Counted from the stretch's first letter, positions 1 to 13,115 are shown. The stretch: 64,000 nucleotides of DNA from Cinnamomum chago (GCA_038049695.1 CP142458.1:60421501-60485500), one strand, 5' to 3'. Notes: generated by a model from the letters alone, not told the origin. Numbers and translations are program-made.

Positions 1-843
1 GCACCAGGTTTTAAATGATGTAATTTTCTTAGTTTGGACCGCCCAAGTGACACGCGAAACAAATTGATGATTTCTAATGTGAAACACTATGATTGCTCGA
101 GCAATGGATACCATTCACTCGTGTGATCCATCATAGAAGCTCATTCGCTCAAGCTTTCTATTTTGTAGCTCTAGCCATTACTGCACTGCTCGATTTACTG
201 AAGGCAGAATCTACTTCGCCCTAGCAATCTCCTCTGTTGGCTCGAGCGAACCTGGCGCGAAGTTGGAAACCTGATCCGGAAACTGTTTCCTATTTTCTCT
301 CAAGATGCTAATTCGAGTCCTACTACATCTCTTAAGGGACGAATCTAGGCTTATAAATAGCCATTCTTTCTCCATTCCAAAGTACTTCTCTCCCATACTA
401 AACCCTAGAGAAGAATCTAAGAGATCCATCATCATCCAAAGCTTCCTTGCTGTTGTTCTGAAGTTCGAGCTTTGGTTTATGTTCCATCTACTCTATTGAA
501 TAAAGACATCTTGAAGACGGTTTCAAGGTGGTTGGCTCAAACATGGTGAAGGTGTACGATTTCACAGTCCTTAGGTTGAGTTGCAACTGGGAAAGGATGG
601 TGAGTTCTCTTGTAACTTTCAAGTTTGTTTAGTGTTTATAGTTGTCTGTTGGCCTAGACGGTAAGGCCCGTGGTTTTTTTCCCGAGTAAGGTTTTTCGCA
701 TATACTTCATGTCTCTTTCTCATTGTGCGGTTGATTGTTTTCAATTGGATTTAGATTTAACTACTAGTTTAAACACTTGGTTTGAAATCTAATAGAATAA
801 TATTGTTATTGGGACCTAAGCCTATGTTAAGGCCGATTTTTCA
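1..843 (+). mobile_element. 5' LTR region of a degraded Ty1/Copia element (left edge not resolved)
   Basis: This non-coding stretch ends in CA just before a classic Copia primer-binding site, and a broken Copia gag follows it, so it reads as the 5' LTR of a plus-strand element. A TATA-like motif (TATAAAT, 352-358) would fit the U3/R boundary. The left LTR end was not found and may lie outside the window. No matching 3' LTR was seen, so the element is truncated. Confidence 0.6.
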
Positions 844-845
844 AT

Positions 846-857
846 TGGTATCAGAGC
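846..857 (+). other. Primer-binding site of the first Copia element
   Basis: The sequence TGGTATCAGAGC lies 2 nt after the presumed LTR end. It is the usual Ty1/Copia primer-binding site, complementary to the 3' end of initiator tRNA-Met, and marks the start of the internal region. Confidence 0.85.
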
Positions 858-902
858 ATGTTACACTAATTTGTTGTGTGATCTATAGAATAGTAATCTC
901 TA

Positions 903-2345
903 ATGAATTTCAACAAAGAAGGAACGTCTACTACTAAGCCCCCTCTCTTAGATGGAACCAATTACGCTTGCTGGAAGGTAAGAATGATTCCTTTCCTTAG
1001 GGCCATAGACGATCAAGTCTAGGGTATCGTTGTAGAGGGGTATTCTGACCCCACCATGGTTGTAGATGAGCAAACCATAAAGAAACCTAAAGCCCAATGG
1101 TCTGATGCTGAAAAAAAATAAGTCAAATTGCAACACTAAGGCTATCAATGCAATTTATAACGGAATTACCCCGGCAGAATTCCACTGAATTTCCGCGTGC
1201 CCTAATGCCAAGGAGGCTTAGGACTTGCTTCAGACTGTTCATGAGGGAACGAGCACAGTGAAACAAACCAAACTCCAAAATCTGACAACTTCTTTATGAG
1301 ACGATTAGAATGAAGGAATCAGAAACTTTCGATGAATTCAATACGAAACTGAGAAAAATCGTGAATTCCAGCTTTAATATGGGAGAACCTATTCCATGAC
1401 CAAGAATTGTCAAGAAAATTCTATGGCTGTCCCAGAACATTTTCGTCCAAAAGTGGTTGTCATCGAGGAGTGTCAGAACCTGAATTCCCTTACTGTAGAA
1501 GAACTTATCGCTAATCAACAGACCTATGAGGCAAATCACTGCCAAACCAAAAGGGGGAAGGACATCGCCCTTGTGTCCTCAAATTCTGTCGATGATAATG
1601 AAAACAACGACTCCAATTATGAATATGAGGATGCTAAATTTGAGGCCTCCATTGCTAAAAACTTTAAAAAGATGTGGAAAAATAAAAAGTTCATTACCAA
1701 GAAGGACTCACATAATCCTATGGCACCTGCGAAAGGAGAATTTGTACCAAAAATAGAAAATAATCAAAATAAGGGTACATCTAAGCCCATTCAATGTTTT
1801 GAATGCCAAGATTATGGCCACACTGCTGCTAATTAAGCGTGGCAATTGTAGTTATAAGAGCAAAGATAAGGCTCTAAACGTTGCTTGGGATGAGGAATCT
1901 AATGAAGATGTTACTGAATCCGATTCACCTTCAAGTGAGTCAGGGGAATTTGTTGCCTTCCTGGCACTTTCTAATGCCTCTTCTGTGTAGGAATCTAAGT
2001 CAAATGATGATTGGGATATTAATGAGTTTTCTGATGAATAACAAGATGGTGAGGAGGATTACAAGAAATTGCTCCAAGAATTTGTCAGGATGTTGAAAAT
2101 AAACAAGAAAAGAGCCTTGAAGTTAAAGGCAATGGAAGAAAAGAATACTTCATTTCAAGTGACCTTGACGTCTCAATCAAAGGTAAAATAGTTGAAAGAT
2201 CATCGCACCATCTATTTATCTAACAAGTTAATTGTTGCAGGTCAAGAGAATGATCGATTGAAGTAACAATCACAGAAGATCGAACCTGAATTGGAAAACT
2301 TGCGTAAAGATCTGAATTCATGTAAATCAGAAAAATAAAATCTTG
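903..2345 (+). pseudogene. Broken Copia gag with zinc knuckle
   Basis: The reading begins at an ATG 46 nt after the primer-binding site, with the Copia gag N-terminal signature (LLDGTNYACWKVRM). It is then interrupted by in-frame stops around 1020, 1120 and 1185. Coding resumes in another frame at 1396-1836, an acidic and Lys-rich stretch ending in a CCHC zinc knuckle (CFECQDYGHTAAN) whose last Cys is replaced by a stop. Weaker coding continues to about 2345. No protease, integrase, RT or RNase H follows, so this is a gag-only relic. Gag would form the virus-like particle and bind element RNA through the knuckle. The element is non-functional. Confidence 0.8.
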
Positions 2346-2362
2346 CTAGAAAGTTGAAGACT

Positions 2363-2790
2363 TTTACAATTTCACAAGAATGTACTCCATTTCCACCTTC
2401 TCAAACACCCATGAGACAAGTTTCAACCTCATTAGCATTGAATGAATCTCATCCATGGATATTCATATGAACTTGGTCTTCATGGATTTGAAACTGCAAG
2501 GCCCATAGCCATCACATACACGTACCACTAGTAGTGGAAAGTTGACTTCTCTAATCTCTATAGAGAGACTTGGCAATACATAAGCCCTTTGAATTCTAAA
2601 TTATCAACTATGTCATGTGAGTCGAGCGCAAGCTCTGCTCATTCTATCCTTTGACACAATATTCAGTTTTTCACCCACAAGCTTTCCTCATGGTAGCATT
2701 CTGTTAGCCAAAAGACCAAGTGCCATGATACAACTGCACTAAAGAAAAAAAAAAAAAAGACAAGTCAATAGAACAAGAAACTGTGTATTA
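2363..2790. repeat. Anonymous duplicated segment, copy 1
   Basis: This segment recurs at 2873-3405 and continues beyond the nested transposon stack at about 22381-22460. Shared blocks include CACCCATGAGACA..GTTTC, ACCACTAGTAGTGGAAAG and GACAAGTCAATAGAACAAG. Copy 1 lacks a stretch of about 165 bp (2991-3150) present in copy 2. No coding function was recognised. Confidence 0.75.
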
Positions 2791-2872
2791 TTCCCTTTAG
2801 TTCTAGAAAGTCCTTGCAATATTGGACCAAATCTGATATTTTTCATTGTTGCTTTTCTTTTGTGAACATGCC

Positions 2873-3405
2873 AAACTTTTACAGTTTCACAAGAATTTAC
2901 TCTATTTCCACCATCTCAAACACCCATGAGACAGGTTTCAACCTCATTAGCATTGAATGAATCTCATCCATGGATATATATTCATATGAACTTGTACAGG
3001 ATCTTACACCCCATTGAGCTACCACTTATCCCAAAACCAATTGGTGATAGGAAACGGCACAACAATAGTTTTATGGTAAGGGCGAGGGCTCGACCATACA
3101 TAATTATGACTGCTTAGGAATGAGGGTGGACATTGACCTCAACAACTTGGTCTTCGTGGAGTTGAAATTGGGAGGCCCATAGTTATCACATATACCACTA
3201 GTAGTGGAAAGTTGACTTCTCTAATCTTTATAGAGACTTGGCCAAACATAAGCTCTCGGAATCTTAAATTATCGACCATGTAATGTGAGTCGAGCGCAAG
3301 ATCTGCTCATTCTATCTATCTTTTGACACAGTATTCAGTTTTTCACCCACAAGCTTTCCTCAGGGTTGCTTTCTATTAGCAAAAGGCCAAGTGCAATGAT
3401 ACATC
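2873..3405. repeat. Anonymous duplicated segment, copy 2 (left part, split by the Copia insertion)
   Basis: This is a diverged direct copy of 2363-2745. It breaks off at 3405, where a Copia LTR begins. The sequence that follows in copy 1 (A-rich run, then the block at about 2757) reappears at 22381-22460, on the other side of the stack. The break therefore marks the left edge of the insertion. Confidence 0.7.
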
Positions 3406-3826
3406 TATTAGAAAATCTTGGGTCTATAAACCCTCTCTGAAATCAATCCAATAATACTATAAACATTTAATCTAAACCAGTAGAATAGTAAAATGGTACC
3501 TGATTGTGCCATCTTGAAACTCCGATCCAACAGAAGGTTGGTCTTCAATGGGAAATCACAACTCTCTTGTGCTTTGTCTTTTCTTCTCCGGTAAGTGATG
3601 GTTGCAGAAAAACAATCGTAGCCAAGAGAGTTACACGGGTTGCCTTTTATAGGCCTGAATCTCTCCTTCCATCAAGAAGAGAAATAATACCCTTTAAATT
3701 AGCAGTTAATGGCAATCAGTAAATAACCTTTAAGACCTTAAATTGAATCCAAAGAGGGAGAGGGTTGTTTCATATAACAAGGAAGTTGTGGTTAATGTGG
3801 GCCACCCCTAATAAAACGATCCAACA
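3406..3826 (-). repeat. 3' LTR of the nested Copia element
   Basis: On the minus strand it starts TGTTGGATCG directly after a purine run and ends ..GATTTTCTAATA, a decayed CA-type end. Positions 3671-3812 match 22229-22377 closely (blocks GAAATAATA, GAGGGAGAGG, ATATAACAAGGAAGTTGTGG, GTGGGCCACCCC), which supports an LTR pair whose right member is truncated. The length of about 421 bp is typical of Copia. Confidence 0.75.
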
Positions 3827-3839
3827 TTCCCCCACTTGG
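3827..3839 (-). other. Polypurine tract of the nested Copia element
   Basis: The minus strand reads CCAAGTGGGGGAA immediately before the 3' LTR start. This is the expected position and composition of the plus-strand primer. Confidence 0.7.
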
Positions 3840-5218
3840 TCCATATGACCACAAAAACAAAACAAAAAATTTGGAAAACTAATTTCGAAAAATGACCCTG
3901 ACCGGTGATCACCGTTTAAAAAAAAAAAAATTGCCAATCATAACTTTCATGCTAAGTCTTTAATTTGTGACTAAGGCCATGTTGGGTACCTCTACTCTTC
4001 TTCTGACAGATCCAGTTAAAATAGAGCCATTAAAAAAAGAGCCATACAAAGAAGAGGCTAAAATAAAAAAACATGTTTGGTAATGCACAAATCTATTTTA
4101 AATAGACCATTTGGTATGCCCTTTAGTTGCCTCTTTTTAGAGGGCTTTGCCTCATATTAGAAGGGCATTTATGTCATTATCTAATACACTATTAAAATCA
4201 CCCTCATCAATTAGCAAATTAAAGGGTTCATTGGCTTAAGAAAGATCCAAACATTTGCTGCCCTTCATATATATACACACAACTAAATAATTCTGTTGGC
4301 TTAAGAAAGAACCAATATTCATCTCAATGGTCTCACCATGATCGATCCACACCATAAATAATTTGTAAGCATTCTCAATTATCTCCAATTGAAGGACTAA
4401 AAAACAAAAACAAAAAAAAGGGCTTCAGAAATGTCATAAAATTGGGTTTTCGAGCAAGACATAACCACCACTGAAAACAAAGAGCCAGAGCCAACAATGA
4501 GTAGCAAGCTGGTTATACACCTCCTTTGGGGAATCAATGAGTTGGGTATATGTAGTTTAAGCATGCAATGAATACAACTAGCGCCTACCAATGTAGGGGA
4601 CGAGATCAAACAAACAGTAGCGCCTACCAACATCATATTTCTTCTTTTCCTCCTACCCTCTCCTGCCACCACTAGCAAACACCATCATCACCATTAGCCA
4701 CCTGAAACCTCAGCCATACCTGCCTACCCACACACTGCCTGCAAACCAGCCACACCTGCTAACCCACAAACTGCCCAGTCCACTGCCAACCCCTGCAGCC
4801 ACATCTACATACAGTGGATGTGATCCCATACAAGCTTTAATGGGTACATTTTTTAAAAATGCTTTAAATGTATTGATGGATCTAGTTCACTTTGCATCTT
4901 CCACATTAGTTAGTAATGCCTAGTTATATCATTGGTCTTCCATATTAATAAACAAGACCTAATTATATCATTGGTGGGTCACAGTTCTATTCAAATGCTT
5001 CAGCTTAATGTACTTTCAAAATTCTGATCAAGTATCTAGTGAAGTTCTCCATAAAAATGAGAATTGCAGGGGAACACACTCTTATACATGTAATTGGTGT
5101 GTCACATAAGCAAAGACAAGACAAACCATGCCCATTTCTAAAAATCTTGAAACAACCTGTCATCAAACATTTCCATCAAAGTCTAGCATGTAACATTTCC
5201 ATCAAAAACAAAACACAC

Positions 5219-6540
5219 TTAAGAAGATGCATCTCGCCAAATGGCATCTGCAATTGAATTCCTCTTTGCATCTATCTTTGTCCTATCCGTGATATCAAAA
5301 GTATAAGTGTTTTCTCCAAGATCTTCCTCAAAGTTAGTGTCACACTCTACTTGTGTATCGGAACTTGAGAATTGTGCAAATAATTGATCCTCCATATCCT
5401 CTTTCCTAATGAAATTATGCAGCGCCATTGCAGCAACCACGATGCTCCATTGTACAGGAAATGGATAACGAGTCATCCGCTTGAGGATAGGAAATCGAGC
5501 CTTCAATACTCTAAAGCTGCGCTCGATCACATTCCTCAAGGATGAATGTAATCTATTAAAATGCTCCTCTCTAATACGAGGAATAGCAACACCTTGAAAA
5601 TCTTGAAGCCAATAACGAACATTTCGAAATGGAGAAAGAAACCCTCGCATATTTGTGTAACTGGCATCAACCAAGTAATATTTACCTAAAGAAAAATATA
5701 TATAAATGTTAAAGATCATGTCAAAACATGTTGTAGCAATCATTTGATGGAAATTAAAGCACTTTAAATGCTATCTTACCGGGTGGGGCATGTGGAAACT
5801 TAAGCTTTTCATTAGAAATGGTATTGAGGAGAATCCGTTGATCATGAGTTGTACATTTCCATCCGCATACAACATAAGTAAAGAGCATGTCAAACGAACA
5901 TACTGCCATAACTTGTTGCATGCAATCCCCCTTTCTGCGGATTTGTTTCTCTAGTTGGATAATGGCATGTACAAGGGTGCCATTTAAAGCACCAATACAA
6001 TCCTATAAAAAAAATAAAAAATAAAAAGATAAAGATGTCAACAATGAGAAAACTTAATGTCATATAGAATAAAGAAAACAGATCAGTTGTAAGAATAAAA
6101 GAGATCAATACCTTAAAATATGGCTCAAAACGTGAATTCAAGAGAATTTCCTTAGGCACTGTATTTAGAGGAGGTGGCTTTATCATGTCTTTCGCAAACA
6201 ACATCATTGCTATCAGTACCTGACAGAAGTGTCTATGAATTGTTTCCCCTGAGTGTTGAAATATATCTTGTATCACTCTATTCGTATGGGCATGCGCAAT
6301 AACTATCATGAACATAGCCAACAGCTCCTCCACGAGTACATATTTACCGTCTTTCAATAACAACTTTTCTCTAAAATACATGCATAAACGCCGAAACACA
6401 ATCAAGCATCGTTGTCGCTTCTTGTACAACAATATAATAAGCATGATTTTTTGAAGTAAAATTTGATCCATTCGCACTGTATAAATGTCAGATAAAAAAA
6501 AATTTAATGTATCCATAGGGTATGACAAGTCAACATTCAA
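5219..6540 (-). pseudogene. PIF/Harbinger DDE transposase, three exons, first catalytic Asp lost
   Basis: It would cut and rejoin the element ends together with the SANT partner. Exons read right to left: about 6540-6112 (helical DNA-binding region, ..NRVIQDIFQHSGETI..), 6002-5780 and 5685-5219. Joining them at GT-AG sites (introns 6111-6003 and 5779-5686) gives a continuous DDE_Tnp_4 domain. The motif that normally reads GALDGT is GALNGT here, replacing the first catalytic Asp with Asn. The second Asp (LVDASY) and the Glu (NVIERSFRVLKARF) remain. The reading is otherwise open from the HTH region to the stop. The start exon is uncertain, since a further 5' exon is usual in the family. It is probably inactive as a nuclease. 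Confidence 0.82.
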
Positions 6541-6689
6541 CTAAATGAACATTCTTTAAATAAGAGAGATAACATGTTTCAAACATCCATATTTCAAAAA
6601 GAGAGATGAAATTCATGTTTCAAACCTCCATATTTCAAAAACAAGAGAGATAACATCCATGTTTCAAACCCAAATATAAACTTAAACAA

Positions 6690-7753
6690 CTAAAGGCCAC
6701 TATCACTTTCAGAAGCATTCCCCTTCTCTAATTGCAATTGATGTTTGAGCCAAGCCATCTTGCCCTCATCTTTCCTGAATCGCATCCAGATAGTCCTTTT
6801 ATCCTTAACCATAAAACACGTAAGAGCGATCAAATACAGTGGGCTAGCCTCTGAAATTTCGGGCATGGCATGCAATACGTCAATGCAATCATCTATGGTA
6901 GGTCCTTCAAATTTAATTGAAGGAGTAACAACCTATGTTGATGCCTTAATTGAGGCTGCGAGGTCGATTATGCATTCATTTATTGCATCATTACTTGCCA
7001 TTGATTGCTTTTTAGGAGGCCTTGGTCGCTTTCGCCTAATATTTCCCATCATGGCATCTGAAGCAATATGACTAGCGACTGAATATTCCGGCAAGGTGGA
7101 GGACCAGGAATTTGTTAGGTTCAGGGATGGAGTGTCATCATAATGATCCAAGTTAAAAAAAAAAAAAAAAACTTGAATCCACATCCGTTGTGATATCTTC
7201 AGGTACGCCATCCATTGTTGGAGCCCATTTATCATCCCCTCTTGTTGAAGTGCCATCAAATAAGGCAGCCATCTCTTCAGGAAAATGAAGGGGCTTGGAC
7301 TTAAATACTTTGGCATTTTTATGGGTCTGCAATAAAGTTTAATGATAAATGTCAAAGGCTTTCACCTATCCTATAAATACCAAAAAAACTACAAAATACA
7401 TATACCTTCAGGTATTCCGTCCATCGGTCCTATTCCATCTCCACACATCCTATATGCGGGTTGAAGCCTATACTAGTTTGGCTTGTCAAGTGCAACTAGG
7501 CATTGCATAGTTTTTTCATATTATCCAAATGATTCTTCAATTGTTTTTGGTTAAAACTGTGTCCTGTCCTTTGAGTAAACTTCTCTATGATCATCTTCCA
7601 TGCTTTTAAGCTAAATTGTATCCCCGGACGACCTCCAGATTTTACTTGTTCCAAACAAATGTCAAAGAGACACTTTCTCATGCCATCGGACCATTGAGCA
7701 CGATCTATGTCATCTGTCACTTTTGACTTTCCTTTATCCATCATGATAACCAC
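6690..7753 (-). pseudogene. Myb/SANT-like accessory protein of PIF/Harbinger (ORF2), decayed
   Basis: The N-terminal exon (7753-7496) encodes a Myb/SANT-like DNA-binding domain of the trihelix type (RAQWSDGMRKCLFDICLEQV.., ..QLKNHLDNMKKL). A stop follows shortly after, where a Trp-rich helix normally continues. Later pieces at 7355-6933 (basic run RRKRPRPPKKQ) and 6875-6690 (RKDEGKMAWLKHQLQLEKG) match the layout of PIF ORF2 proteins but lie in separate frames or exons. Known ORF2 proteins carry the transposase to the nucleus and element ends. The order beside the transposase on the same strand supports the identification. It is probably not functional. Confidence 0.7.
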
Positions 7754-10179
7754 ACCTAATTACACATAATTTGAATGAAAGCACATTTGGCAAGGAAAAT
7801 AAACAATATCTACAAGTTTACTTTAGTCCTAAAAAATGTGCAAATTTGAAATAGGGGAGCGACCCAGAAATCCTTGACGAAGGGAGGTGGGAAGATTGTT
7901 GCATCATCGATCGGTCAAGCTGACCTATCCGTCTCCAGTCCAAACAAAAATTGACTTTACAGTAACGATCTCTTAGAATGGAGATGTGGACAAATAAGGC
8001 AATAGGCCTACAATGCCTTTTAGAGGAAGAATCTCACATGATAAACAATATTGAGATATGTGCAGTACAGAGATTATCCAAAATAGGCAGGCCATTCTGG
8101 ACAAGAAAACATCATCCTTGTGAGCATGTCAAAATGATGAAAATCCTTAGCACTAGAGAACCTTAAATCTAGGGTTAGAATGATTATATGGCCCCTATAG
8201 TTAGCACTTAGCACAGACCTTGTGAACCCTTTCCTGCTCCAGAATAGATAGTGCATACTGCAACAAGGCCCATATGTAACTTTCAGATAATGACAATGCT
8301 CTTATATGGAAATGGACATACGGAAAGAATCTAGCTAGTATAGGAGAATAAGAAATTGGAATCATTTTAGTTGATGCATAAGTTTACTGCAAATAAACCT
8401 TCACTTGTATGGGCAACAACCAGAATCAAGTTGGCAATCTCATAAGCATGGCTAATGGTATAACTCACAAGACACAAATATGATGATTTCACAAAATCAA
8501 ATTCCGAAAATCCATAAAATCCATTGTGTTAAATATGTAGATCAGTTCACTAAAAAAATGCACTGAATGTGGCATCCAAATCAGCTGAAAGCTCAAGTAG
8601 AACTATAAAGTTATTAAAAGAGCTAAGGATATGCATTGAAGCCTGAAAGAAAACATTCATACACAAACCAATATAAAGTCCCCATGAGGGATGACCCATC
8701 CATTCCTAAGCTTGGAATAGCTTCCTCTCTCTGCATATATAAAACAGGTTCAAGAATATAGAACAAGCATAAATTATTAAGATGCAATGAATGAAAAGAA
8801 ACTGCAAAGTAATGAACCAGATGCCTCAAATGGCAGAAAGAACTTAATGGAATGAAATGGGACAAAGACAATGAAGTCCTTAAGATCAAAGGAGGGTATA
8901 TTCAAAATAAAAGAGATCAATACCTTAAAAAAGGCCTGAAAACAGATACCCAGTACCTAAAAAAAAGAGAAAACTACAATCAGCAAGAGGAAAAGCCACG
9001 TACCCATTTCTCAATGAAGGATTTGCATGTGCCCCAAATCAAGAATCGCAGAAAAATGGATGGTTATCCATTCAACTCAATGATCAAGAATCACATTCAA
9101 CTCAATCAAAATGGATGGTTTTCCATCAGAAAAATTTGGGGGAAATCAAGAAGAAAAAATCATGCCACCCCAATTGCAAAACCAAACAGAAACCCAATCA
9201 TCCTGCCAAAATATTCAAACCCAATTGCAATTACACATCCCAAAAAAAAAAAATCGAAGTAGATATCGACAATACTTTTATTGTGGGGTTATGAAGGTTG
9301 TGTTTGTGGAGGGTGGAATGGGTGATGGCTTTAGCGGGGTGTGGGAGGAGTGAGGAAGCCTACTTGGACAGGAAGTGGGTGAAGCAGAGGAGGCGGCACT
9401 GGTGCTGCAGGGGGGAGACGTCACGTGGGGCAAAGGAGGAAGATGAGGGTGCTACATGGAGGCGGGGGCTGCTGCGTGCGTCTGGGAGGGGTTGCTACGT
9501 GAGTCTAGAAGAGGAGATATGGAGGGAGATGGGGGGCTGTAAATTCTAGGCGAGAGAGGTAGAGCTCTGAGAGGGGTGGGTTTTGCAGGTGACGAAAGGC
9601 AAAATCGTGTTTGGGGGAGTCTCACAACAACCATCGAAAGGGTTTTGTAGCAGGGATTTTCGGTGGAAATCGTCTAATAAACATGCCTCTGCCTCTATAT
9701 TTTTAAGGGCCAACAGGTCTATTTTCCAGGTGCGCCAATTTGAAGCTTTTGCAAATTAGAGGGTTTGTCTCTAAAAGTCTAAAGTTAGTAGAGGAAAAAT
9801 CATACGCCAAACACCTCTATTTTTTAATCTTCTAGTTGTTTTAGACATTTAGAAGAATAGAGGCTTGAAATAGACCTCCCAAACATGGGCTAAGTAAGTC
9901 TGATAATGTGAACTATGGCGGTTACATACCTTTGACGTTGTGTTTCCTTCCATAATTACAACATTAGCATTATTACTTAACACAATCCTTAATTAGGGTA
10001 AAATAGGATGATTTTCATGGCAATCCTATTTATTGGGTGCAATAATGTCATTTTTCTTTAATTTTCTCACTTTATACACTTCAATCACATGTGACAATAA
10101 TTTCAATAAAGTATGAAAATACGAAATCTTATTTTATTGATAAACATGACAGTGTCTTTACATATCTTCAACAAGGCAA

Positions 10180-11183
10180 TTCAATCAGGTCTATATTTCT
10201 AACTTGTTCTTTGTAGTCTTTTGGTGTCAATGCCTTTGTCAAAGCTGCTATCATGAGGCTTGTCAGGATCCCAACGACAAACACTAACCGATCTCATACC
10301 TTTTCTTTTAGTACAAGGTATTTTACTTCCATAAATTTTGATTTACTGGAAACCTTGTCATTCTAAGCAAATCTTCTTGTAGCGTCATTATCACCATAAA
10401 TCTTCAAGGGCTCAGAAATGGTGTCCATAACACGTAGTCCTGAGATAAAATCACACATCCATAAGGCATAACCCGTGGCTTCAAAGCATGCCACGTATTC
10501 AGCATCAAATGTGGATGGAGTCACTAAAGTTTGTTTTGCACTTCTCTAAGAAACTGCCCCGCCAGCTAACAGGAAGATGTATCCTGAAGTCGACTTTCTT
10601 GTATCGAGGCAACCGGCGAAGTCAGCATCCGAATAACCGACCACATCTAAGTAAGAGAGCATTTGATTTCTTGTGCCACTAAGGTATCTCAAAACTTTCT
10701 TAACTCCTACCCAATGTGCCATTCCCGGATCACTTTGATACCTACTAAGCATGCCAACTGCAAAACTGATATCGGGTCGATCTAGTGCATGTTTGTGCAT
10801 ACATTAAACATCCGATTGTAGCCGCATGAGGACAAGTTTCCATCTGTTGCCTTTCAGTTTCATTTATTGGACTGTTCTTTACTAAACCTGTCACCTTTTG
10901 ACATAGGTACATTTTGTACCTTACACCATTCCATACGAAATCCCTCAAGTATATTTTTAATATAGGCTTCCTGTGATAGCCCAAGTAATCATCGAGATCT
11001 ATCTCGATAAATCTCGATTTCTATGACAAAGGTCGCACCCATATCTTTCATATACAAATTGTTCTTAAGATATTCCTTAGTTTCGTAAATCATTCCAAGA
11101 TAATTACAAGCCAAAAAAATGTCATCGACATATAGGACTAAAATCATAAATCGGCTCCCACTAACCTTGATATATATACAATG
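10180..11183 (-). pseudogene. Copia reverse transcriptase (C-terminal half) and RNase H, decayed
   Basis: The minus strand carries the RT catalytic motif LVLYVDDIFLA (about 11130), then ..AYIKNILEGF/RM.., then the Copia RNase H region (RPDISFAVGMLSRYQSDPG.., YSDADFAGCLDTRKSTSGY, ..TFDAEYVACFEA..) down to about 10180. Reading needs frame changes and passes stops (near 10985, 10800 and 10545). The coding continues across the 1932-bp solo LTR to 13116. These enzymes would copy element RNA into DNA. This copy cannot. Confidence 0.85.
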
Positions 11184-13115
11184 TGTTAGGGATTTTGTGT
11201 TATTGCAATTTGATGGATGCATTATCATTTTAGCATCATTTGAATTTTCACACATGCATTGATTTAGAAAATCATGAAATCTTGATTTACGCATACATTG
11301 GTTTTTAGACTTGTAAAAATATTGATTTATGCATGTTTTGATTTTAAACTTGGATGCATTTAAATTTGAAAAGTAGTTTTATAAATCAAGTTAGCCTATG
11401 TTTTAAATCTTTCAAATCATTTTAGGCTTTTTATGTTTCATGTTTTTAAACCTCTTACTTTGATTTAAATCATGATTCCAAGCTTGATTCAGTGGCCCAA
11501 AATGTTCCCATAAGAAATTACTTTGAAATATGTATTTTTGGGAATTTTGGTCCCTGGGCCCGGGTCGACTTGCAGTGTGCTCGGTCGACCGAGCCCATGG
11601 ACCCGGTCGACCGAGCACACAGTAGGTCGACCGGGTAAAGAGTCGTTGGAGCTCTTTTTAAATGGTCAGATCTATGACCATTGAAGCCCAGGTCGACCGG
11701 GGAAGGTGCAGGTCGACAAGGGACTCGCAGAAACTCATTTTTTTTAGTATAAATATAAGTTCATTCATTTGAAAATTTTGAGGAACTAAGAGGCCCTCCT
11801 TGAGATGTTTTGAGACCAATCAAAGGGGAATGAACTAAGGGATGAAATGGGTCATTTGGAAAGCTAAAGCTTGGTTCTATTGAGTTAAATCGCTAAGTAA
11901 GCTTTACTTTTCTTAATCATATGTTTTCATGCTTTGCTTTAATTATTAGTAAATCTTTTCTAGCATGATAAACTATGATTTGTTGTGTCTTTAACATGTA
12001 TATGTTTTAAATTGATTTATTGTTTTGGATGCATCACCTTGATTCAAACCAAGTAGTACTCATATTGGTATATCTAAGTAAATCATGTTAATGAAAACAT
12101 CTTTGAAATTATATGTAACATGATTTCTATACTTGGTTGAATCTTTGGTTGTTGTTTTTCATAATAAGAAAATCACTTTCAAATCTATCTTATGTTTTGG
12201 ATTCAACATCTTCATAAATCATATGTACTTTTGTTTTAAAGTTTCACAACTTGTTTAGCATTGATAGGTATATCATTTTCAAGTTGAATGTTTCATTACA
12301 TATGATTTGTCCCCTAACTTCAATCAAATCTTTTTTTGTGTTTTACACTTTCAAATGCTTTTAGCATACATATATTGAGCTACATTGTTAATTTGATTGA
12401 AACTCATATGCATCACATGTTTTATTCTTAGAATTTCATAACTTGTTTAGAATACATAGGTATATCTTTTACAAGTTATTTTTAACATGTGATTAGCATT
12501 CTCTCCTCAATCATAAATGTTTTTATGAGCTAAAACTTTTAAAAGCCTTGGGCATACATTTATGAGCTTTCATTTTCAAATTGATTGAGGACATCATACA
12601 TACACATTATGCATTCATCTTTGCATTCATAATGCGTGTGTGTGTGAAATAGATTTTCACTTTCATATCCGCCTAATTAAGAGGCATTGTAATGAGCTAT
12701 AAATTGTATATCCATCAAGTGTATTCTAGACACTACTTAGAGAGATAACCAACCTTTTGGTTGTAGATGTTATTGCTTAGCCTAAGAAAAGCATAATGTA
12801 GAGGTTATTAGCCTTGGAAAGCATAATGTAAAGGTTATTGCTTAGTCTATTGAAAATCATAAATAGTGGAAATCTGGTGGGGTGTTGGATCACAAGCCGG
12901 TAGTGGATGTAGGCATTGAGGCCGAACCACTATAAATCATTTTGTGATGGTGTATGCTTTGTGGTGATTGTTTTTTGTTAGTTTCCGCATTTAGTTTGAT
13001 AATCATCACTAGTGGCTAATTTAATTTAAAGAAGTTAAAATTGGTCATAATTGGTCACTTATTTGAAGCTCGCCCTATTCACCCCCCTCTCTAGGGTTCG
13101 GATCACGGACTTTCA
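11184..13115 (+). mobile_element. Solo LTR (1932 bp) inside Copia RT
   Basis: It starts TGTTAGGG, ends ..GGACTTTCA and is flanked by identical CAATG at 11179-11183 and 13116-13120. Removing it with one CAATG brings the two halves of the RT gene back into one frame (..NENTVDH / CIYIKVSG..). A TATA-like motif lies at about 11748. The pyrimidine block CACCCCCCTCTCTAGG near the right end resembles the ends of long Copia (SIRE-type) LTRs, an inference. No internal domain remains, as expected after LTR-LTR recombination. Confidence 0.9.

Larger units (their letters stand above)
3975..9890 (-). mobile_element. PIF/Harbinger DNA transposon, both ends and target duplication present
   Basis: The element is bounded by imperfect inverted ends (left GGCCATGTTGGGTACCTCTA, right in reverse GCCCATGTTTGGGAGGTCTA) and flanked by TAA at 3972-3974 and 9891-9893, the 3-bp target typical of this superfamily. 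It contains the two minus-strand genes expected of PIF/Harbinger: a DDE transposase (6540-5219) and a Myb/SANT-type protein (7753-6690). It lies in the 3' untranslated part of the Copia element, between RNase H and the polypurine tract. 3975-5218 and 7754-9890 hold no convincing gene. The G-rich frames at 9250-9550 look spurious. Confidence 0.9.

Noticed and set aside
8623-8889. Minus-strand frame of 88 codons in the Harbinger element
   Set aside because: No domain, and located outside the two expected element genes.
9111-9549. G-rich plus-strand frames near the right end of the Harbinger element
   Set aside because: Low complexity, no domain, and non-coding in the expected element layout.
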